From Bacillota bacterium (GTDB lineage Bacteria; Bacillota; Clostridia; UBA1381), in contig JAQXIJ010000086.1 in the NCBI GenBank assembly GCA_029007725.1, positions 1 to 49,922 of the forward strand: a stretch of 49,922 nt of DNA, written 5' to 3'. The notes under the pieces were generated by a model, which was not told where the DNA came from, ran no database searches, and saw only the letters and a list, made by a program, of their open reading frames with translations. A program made the position numbers and the translations under genes. How positions within the stretch are numbered: the first letter of the stretch is position 1; each line of letters opens with the position of its first letter. Below, piece by piece: positions 45,812 through 49,922 of this stretch.

Positions 45812-46925
45812 TCCTGCTACCAGTATGCAAAAACCAGAAATAGTATATGAAATGATGTGGAAAAACACAGTAAATAACAGCGTGAATGCCGGAAGAGGCG
45901 GACACTGGGCAAGCATTCGCGGTGCGGAAGGGATCGCCGCGGCACAGGAGGAAATCGCTGATCTTTTTAATGTTTCAAATCCCGAAAGAATAGCATTTAC
46001 GCAGAATGCAACGTATGGACTGAATATGGCGATATGCGGGCTTTTGGGTAGGGAGGATCATGCTGTCATAACTTCGATGGAGCACAACAGCGTTCTGCGT
46101 CCGGTGCATATGACGTGCAGCTATACTATTGTTCCGGCGAACGAACGCGGAGAAATCAATCCTAAGGATGTTGAAATGGCGATACGTCGGAATACAAAGC
46201 TTATTATCACAACACATGCGTCCAATGTTTGCGGCACGGTTATGCCGGTTGAGGAAATAGGCAGAATATGCGGAAGACATAATATTCCATATCTTTTAGA
46301 TACGGCGCAGACAGCTGGAATAATTCCGATTGACGTTGAAAAAATGAATGTTTCAATGCTGGCGTTTTCAGGGCATAAGGGTCTTATGGGCCCGCTTGGA
46401 ACCGGAGGATTGTATGTCAGAGAGGGAATAAAATTACATCCGGTTATTTCGGGCGGAACAGGTACCGAATCGAAGTTGCGTACCCAACCGGAAACAATGC
46501 CGGATATGCTTCATTCCGGAACGATGAATACACCTGCCATCATGACACTCGGCGAAGCAGTAAAATTTGTGAAAAGGCATGGAATAAAGGGGATTTGGGA
46601 TAAGGAAAGAGCGCTTGCCGAAGTTCTGATTGACAGACTTATGAATATCAATGGTGTAACGGTGTATGGCTTACCAAATGGCAACAGAAACGGTACAGTG
46701 GCATTTAATATAGGTGATATGGATTCGCAGGAGGCGGCCAATGTTCTAAACAGTGAGTATTCAATAGCAACACGTGGCGGATACCATTGCTCGTATATTG
46801 CACATCAGACGATCGGCAGCGAGAAAAGTGGCGCGGTCAGAGTCGGATTCGGTTTTTTTTCAAATAAATCCGAGTTGGAGCGGCTTGCTTATGCAGTGAA
46901 TAGAATAGCTAAAATAAGAGAATAA
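45795..46925 (+). CDS. Cysteine desulfurase family aminotransferase V
   Basis: A 376-aa PLP enzyme of the class V aminotransferase/cysteine desulfurase group. The PLP lysine is K195 in FSGHKGLMGPLGTGG, the ring-stacking His is in SMEHNSV (H97), and the catalytic Cys is in RGGYHCSYIAHQTIG. It probably mobilises sulfur (or selenium) from cysteine. Genetic linkage with DUF3343, not with isc or suf scaffold genes, suggests a specialised acceptor. Confidence 0.88.
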   Translation: MIYLDNPATSMQKPEIVYEMMWKNTVNNSVNAGRGGHWASIRGAEGIAAAQEEIADLFNVSNPERIAFTQNATYGLNMAICGLLGREDHAVITSMEHNSVLRPVHMTCSYTIVPANERGEINPKDVEMAIRRNTKLIITTHASNVCGTVMPVEEIGRICGRHNIPYLLDTAQTAGIIPIDVEKMNVSMLAFSGHKGLMGPLGTGGLYVREGIKLHPVISGGTGTESKLRTQPETMPDMLHSGTMNTPAIMTLGEAVKFVKRHGIKGIWDKERALAEVLIDRLMNINGVTVYGLPNGNRNGTVAFNIGDMDSQEAANVLNSEYSIATRGGYHCSYIAHQTIGSEKSGAVRVGFGFFSNKSELERLAYAVNRIAKIRE

Positions 46926-46934
46926 TGAAAAACA

Positions 46935-46959
46935 GGGCAGATAAAATAAATTTCTGCCC
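46935..46959 (+). terminator. Hairpin after the desulfurase gene
   Basis: GGGCAGA (46935-46941) pairs with TCTGCCC (46953-46959), 11-nt loop. There is no T run after it, so termination is only possible. Confidence 0.4.
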
Positions 46960-46998
46960 GATACATATAAAAAAATCCTAAAAAAGTCAAAAAAAGTG

Positions 46999-47027
46999 TT
47001 GACAAAACGTATATGTTCTGCTATAAT
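46999..47027 (+). promoter_or_regulatory. Promoter of the tRNA cluster
   Basis: Near-perfect consensus: -35 TTGACA (46999-47004), 17 bp, -10 TATAAT (47022-47027), about 40 bp before the first tRNA. Confidence 0.85.
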
Positions 47028-47069
47028 ATTTAAGGTCAGCTGATTTAAGCGGACGTAGATTATGAATAC

Positions 47070-47144
47070 GCGGGTGTAGTTCAATGGCTAGAATTCCAGC
47101 CTTCCAAGCTGGCTGTGTGGGTTCGATTCCCATCACCCGCTCCA
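47070..47144 (+). tRNA. tRNA-Gly (anticodon TCC)
   Basis: 75 nt with CCA. Acceptor GCGGGTG/CACCCGC, anticodon loop CTTCCAA (TCC). First of five tRNAs in one transcription unit. Confidence 0.95.
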
Positions 47145-47151
47145 CAAATAC

Positions 47152-47228
47152 GCGTCTGTAGCTCAGTCGGATAGAGCAACTGCCTTCTAAGCAGTGGGCC
47201 AGGGGTTCGAATCCCTTCAGACGCGCCA
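47152..47228 (+). tRNA. tRNA-Arg (anticodon TCT)
   Basis: 77 nt with CCA. Acceptor GCGTCTG/CAGACGC, anticodon loop CTTCTAA (TCT), reads AGA/AGG. Confidence 0.95.
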
Positions 47229-47241
47229 CTTTCTTGGATAT

Positions 47242-47319
47242 GGTGGATATAGTTCAGCTGGTTAGAGCGTCAGTTTGTGGCACTGAATGTCGTGGGTTCG
47301 AATCCCACTATCCACCCCA
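47242..47319 (+). tRNA. tRNA-His (anticodon GTG)
   Basis: 78 nt including the extra G at position -1 (47242), which pairs with the C discriminator at 47316; CCA is encoded. Acceptor GTGGATA/TATCCAC, anticodon loop TTGTGGC (GTG). Confidence 0.95.
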
Positions 47320-47360
47320 CTTTTTTTATTTATAGTATAACAGGATTATGCATACGATAT

Positions 47361-47436
47361 AGGGATATAGCCAAGCGGTAAGGCACCAGATTTTGATTCT
47401 GGCATTTCGTAGGTTCGAATCCTGCTATCCCTGCCA
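47361..47436 (+). tRNA. tRNA-Gln (anticodon TTG)
   Basis: 76 nt with CCA. Acceptor AGGGATA/TATCCCT, anticodon loop TTTTGAT (TTG). Confidence 0.94.
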
Positions 47437-47512
47437 GGGCCATTAGCTCAGTTGGCAGAGCACTTGACTTTTAATCAAGTTGTCCGGAGTTCGAATCTCC
47501 GATGGCTCACCA
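47437..47512 (+). tRNA. tRNA-Lys (anticodon TTT)
   Basis: 76 nt with CCA. Acceptor GGGCCAT/ATGGCTC (one G-U), anticodon loop CTTTTAA (TTT). It starts at the base after the CCA of tRNA-Gln, so the two must be separated by processing without any spacer. Confidence 0.95.
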
Positions 47513-47525
47513 TAACCATATTAAA

Positions 47526-47562
47526 CAAAATCCCCGAATTTATTGTTTTTTCGGGGGTTTTG
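47526..47562 (+). terminator. Terminator of the tRNA cluster
   Basis: CAAAATCCCCGAA (47526-47538) pairs with TTCGGGGGTTTTG (47550-47562), a strong GC core with a T-rich tail. The A-rich left flank could also act on the converging gene at 47675. Confidence 0.85.
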
Positions 47563-47674
47563 CTTTTTCGGAAACAATTAATAAAGCCGATTAATATGTA
47601 TTTTATTTTAAGCAGTAGACTTTTTATTAGCCTGCTGCTTTTGTTTATTATTTTATTTCCTTGTCTACTGTAAA

Positions 47675-48289
47675 TTATACTCTTGGGTCATCTGGATATT
47701 TACCAACAGGATATTTCCCCCAGTAAGTGCCGCGAGGATGTTCTGAATTTGCATTTTTTCTGCGAAGTCTATTTTTCCAGAATTTATCCTTTTTCATTAC
47801 TTTTTCTATTTCTATATTTTCGAGTGATTTTTGTATTTTCTCTAAATTATCATTTATATATTTATATAAAAGTAAATTTTCTCGCTCTATTTTATTCTTT
47901 GCATTTATATATGCAGCAGATTTGCTGTTTATATCTCTTACAAGCTTATAGTTAGTCATTAAAATCTCATATTTTCCAGAATTTAACAACCATTCATTAT
48001 GTTTAATAAGAGTTGGTAGAAGTTTTTCCCATACACCATTTTTGCGCCATTCGTTAAATCGATGGGCATGGTTATCAATATTGCCATATTCATAGGGCAA
48101 CTCTTTCCAATTCATTCGTAAAGAGTATGGCTCTTTCTTATGTATTAAATACAGGACTGCATCAATAAAAAGTCGTGTATCTCTTTCTTTGAGTTTGTCA
48201 TTTTTGCCTTCTCTGCCGCCAAATTGTTTTGGTATGATATTCTTTATATCCTCCCACATATTAATATTGTTTGTCACAAATTCATCCAT
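47675..48289 (-). CDS. Free-standing protein with an IS5-type DUF4096 domain
   Basis: A 204-aa protein. Residues about 10-100 match the N-terminal DUF4096 domain of IS5/IS402 transposases: W-x2-I-x2-IP near the start, a GREGKNDKLKERDTRLFIDAV stretch in two parts, WKELPYEYGNIDNHAHRFNEW and GVWEKLLP. The rest is not the DDE catalytic domain but a charged, probably helical region (110-165) and a basic tail (KNRLRRKNANSEHPRGTYWG). It has its own good promoter and intact frame. The start is ATG at 48289 after AGGTGAT; GTG at 48298 overlaps that site. It may be a domesticated DNA-binding domain or a family with a coincidental match. Confidence 0.65.
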   Translation of the reverse strand: MDEFVTNNINMWEDIKNIIPKQFGGREGKNDKLKERDTRLFIDAVLYLIHKKEPYSLRMNWKELPYEYGNIDNHAHRFNEWRKNGVWEKLLPTLIKHNEWLLNSGKYEILMTNYKLVRDINSKSAAYINAKNKIERENLLLYKYINDNLEKIQKSLENIEIEKVMKKDKFWKNRLRRKNANSEHPRGTYWGKYPVGKYPDDPRV

Positions 48290-48307
48290 ATTTATCACCT
48301 ATGGGTT

Positions 48308-48336
48308 ATTATATCATTTTATATAATAAAAAGCAA
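48308..48336 (-). promoter_or_regulatory. Promoter of the DUF4096 gene
   Basis: -35 TTGCTT (48336-48331), 17 bp, -10 TATAAT (48313-48308). The leader is only about 10 nt before the ATG. Confidence 0.65.
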
Positions 48337-48430
48337 CTACTATTATGAAATATAAAAATAAATATACAACATTTCAAAAAAAGTCACCAGATATTATAGT
48401 CGTATTCTTTTCGAAAGCCAGGTGATTGAA

Positions 48431-48592
48431 TTGGAGTTTGATTTTGAAATAAGTGAAGAACAGGCAGAGCAGTTCGCTATGGAATTATATTATGGCTCTG
48501 ATTTGATTGCCGATATTAAAAAATGTATAGCTGATAATCGAGAAGAGTATGTACATTTTCTGGAAGAAGAAAGGGGACGATGTAATGGATAG
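48431..48592 (+). CDS. Small acidic protein (53 aa), unknown (TTG start)
   Basis: A TTG at 48431, about 4 nt after AGGTGAT, opens 53 codons reading MEFDFEISEEQAEQFAMELY and ending EEERGRCNG before a TAG. The protein is strongly acidic, with no membrane segment. It precedes another acidic unknown gene on the same strand with about 70 nt between. No family was recognised; the ribosome binding site and codon use make it a reasonable gene of the accessory region. Confidence 0.5.
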   Translation: MEFDFEISEEQAEQFAMELYYGSDLIADIKKCIADNREEYVHFLEEERGRCNG

Positions 48593-48661
48593 AGGAGGAT
48601 AAGGTGACCATCTATGTTTCAATATCTAATAAGAATTAATTAAAAATAGGAGAATTAAAAA

Positions 48662-48904
48662 ATGTTAGGGGTTATTGAAAATGGAAAATTAAGAGTTTTT
48701 AACAGTGCGGAAGATATTGACCCAAAGGAAACTGAGCTGAAAAGAGTAGCGACCGCATATGAAGAAATGTTGAAAGAAGAAAGGGAATTATATGGTGAAG
48801 ATGAAGATAACATTGAATTTTGGAATTCACCCGTGGGGCGCAGTTTTCTTGCAAATCCACAGTCACTTGTTGATTTGTTGACAGGGAGAGAAGAAAATGA
48901 ATAA
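48662..48904 (+). CDS. Hypothetical acidic protein (80 aa)
   Basis: An intact frame from ATG at 48662 with AGGAG 9 nt upstream. It starts MLGVIENGKLRVFNSAEDID and has a likely helical, Glu-rich middle (KRVATAYEEMLKEERELYGE) and an end with NSPVGRSFLANPQSLVDLL. It is soluble and acidic, with no recognised family. It overlaps the next (broken) gene by 8 nt, so they were one operon. Confidence 0.65.
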   Translation: MLGVIENGKLRVFNSAEDIDPKETELKRVATAYEEMLKEERELYGEDEDNIEFWNSPVGRSFLANPQSLVDLLTGREENE

Positions 48905-49417
48905 ACAGAAATTAAATAATTACAAATTGAATGCGAGTATTCATACTTTTTCTGTAAAAAGTCAATGTTGCCCTGCTCTGCCGATGACATATGACCGCAA
49001 AATGGTTGACACGATAAAATTACCAAGGACAGGCTCATTTTTAACGCGAGTAAACTTAAATAAGTTGCACGGTGATATTTTTTTTTGCTTATAGTGAATT
49101 TCAGGCGAATGCTACTGAATTGTTCAATAGTATGCAAATACCGCAATTTACTTATTGGCGTACTGATATTCGTCTGGATAGTTATGAAGATAATTTTAGT
49201 GCGTACTATAAACTGAATTTATTGCTGATTAGCTTACCAAAGTCCGGTTGATATTCTCTTTAACGGTCTTGAGGAAGAAAATCCGGAGCATATTGCGGTG
49301 CGGCAATACAAAATTTTTAAGCAAGCCGGCGGCAAAACAGCAAAGTCAATCTTGGTTTCTGCGGCGGTGCGGCTTGCGGCATTTAACTTGCCGGAGATAG
49401 CAAAAATGACATCATAA
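48897..49417 (+). pseudogene. Frameshifted gene of unknown function
   Basis: It starts MNKQKLNNYKLNASIHTF with SQCCPALPMTYDRKMVDTIK. At a run of nine T residues (49078-49086) the frame breaks. Reading on in the next frame gives AYSEFQANATELFNSMQIPQ and TYWRTDIRLDSYEDNFSAYY, then a stop at about 49250. A further one-base shift near 49226 restores AYQSPVDILFNGLEEENPEH and KQAGGKTAKSILVSAAVRLA to a TAA at 49415-49417. Joined, it would be about 172 aa. No family was recognised. Either a decayed gene or, for the T run, a sequencing error. Confidence 0.6.
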
Positions 49418-49922
49418 ATTTCGCCTTGTTCCCAATCTATACTTGAAAGCTTTAGCCTTACAATATCTGCTGAACGCAATCCCGTTGAGGCAGCAAGCAG
49501 AATTATAGCCATATTTCTTTTACCAAGAGCTGTACTTGTATCAATTTGTGCTAATATTTTATCCAACTCATCGTTGGTGATGTAATCCTTAACCTTATGT
49601 TGCAATGGTACGTGATAAGATAATAAATTAAAGCAATCAGGAACTTCTACATTCTGTTCTTGTAAAAAAGAATAAAATTGCCGTATGTAGCATTGAATAT
49701 CACGCAATGATGAAGATGACATTGTTGTGGCAATTTGAGTAACAAAAGCTTTGATATCGGATATTGACACATTTTGCATATCCGAATGACCATTATCCTG
49801 TAAAAACATTAAATGCTTATGTATTGCCCAATTAAAGTTACGACCACTTGTGCTGTTAAAGGTTCGTGAAGTCATAAAAGCATCTAAATGCTTTTGGAAT
49901 TCAGGTGATAATGCAGGTCTTT
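49418..49922 (-). pseudogene. Tyrosine recombinase, 3' end lost; start beyond window
   Basis: The frame enters from the right edge (PEFQKHLDAFMTSRTFNSTS, then a core-binding SAM-like domain) and reaches the catalytic domain. The first catalytic Arg is seen in AASTGLRSADIVRLK. Recognisable homology stops at DWEQGEI, near 49420, exactly where the opposing gene ends. The frame stays open to 49234, but that tail is antisense to the plus-strand gene and lacks the Lys, HxxR and Tyr motifs. The enzyme is therefore inactive unless the missing part exists elsewhere. Confidence 0.7.

Noticed and set aside
49234-49417. C-terminal extension of the recombinase frame
   Set aside because: It lacks all catalytic motifs and is antisense to a better plus-strand coding signal.
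1-49922. CRISPR arrays, complete insertion sequences or rRNA genes
   Set aside because: No regularly spaced repeats, no DDE transposase with terminal repeats and no rRNA sequence were seen.

Overview
The window looks like a chromosome segment of a low-to-moderate GC Gram-positive bacterium of the class Clostridia. The signs are strong AGGAGG-type Shine-Dalgarno sites, near-consensus sigma-A promoters with 17-bp spacers, the S10-spc ribosomal gene order, zinc-type S14, an RNase M5 with the clostridial C-terminal extension, and heterodimeric ABC exporters. Species cannot be named from the sequence alone.

Layout. 1-8424 (minus) is the S10-spc ribosomal protein operon from rpsJ to the first 47 codons of rpsE. 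It is driven by a promoter at 8768-8796 through a leader of about 340 nt that holds an attenuator-like hairpin. Divergent metK (SAM synthetase) follows, then a minus-strand operon of RNase M5, an ABC exporter and a HAD phosphatase (13404 to 10302). 13558-14817 is an HtrA-like membrane protein whose catalytic His and Ser are both replaced, so it is probably a pseudoprotease. 15003-18920 is a sugar locus: two Gfo/Idh/MocA oxidoreductases and a xylose-isomerase-like TIM barrel, divergent from an AraC regulator. Then come a small acidic protein, a heterodimeric ABC exporter, a divergent LysR gene and tRNA-Glu(CTC).

From 24.1 to 28.9 kb many genes are decayed: a DUF1902 antitoxin-like remnant, a GH127-type arabinofuranosidase remnant, a DUF318-type permease remnant and a 20-codon thioredoxin-like remnant. 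An intact cation/proton antiporter with its TetR regulator and an intact, now orphaned ArsR survive among them.

29353-37692 is a seven-gene sugar-acid operon with a divergent AraC regulator: two TIM-barrel isomerase-like proteins, two paralogous Gfo/Idh/MocA oxidoreductases, glucuronate isomerase (uxaC), mannonate dehydratase (uxuA) and an SDR probably acting as fructuronate reductase. The last three take glucuronate to 2-keto-3-deoxygluconate. The Gfo/Idh plus TIM-barrel sets resemble those that break glycosides through 3-keto intermediates. That makes the two AraC loci the best candidates here for an uncharacterised catabolic system.

38004-45412 has a SWIM/SNF2 helicase (minus) and a plus-strand operon of an MreB-like protein, a TrmN6-like methyltransferase, RsmI and two HAD phosphatases. 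DUF3343 plus a cysteine desulfurase-family protein (45551-46925) precede a five-tRNA cluster (Gly, Arg, His, Gln, Lys). The right end (47675-49922) is accessory DNA: a free-standing protein with an IS5-type DUF4096 domain, small unknown ORFs, a frameshifted gene and a tyrosine recombinase whose 3' half is lost.
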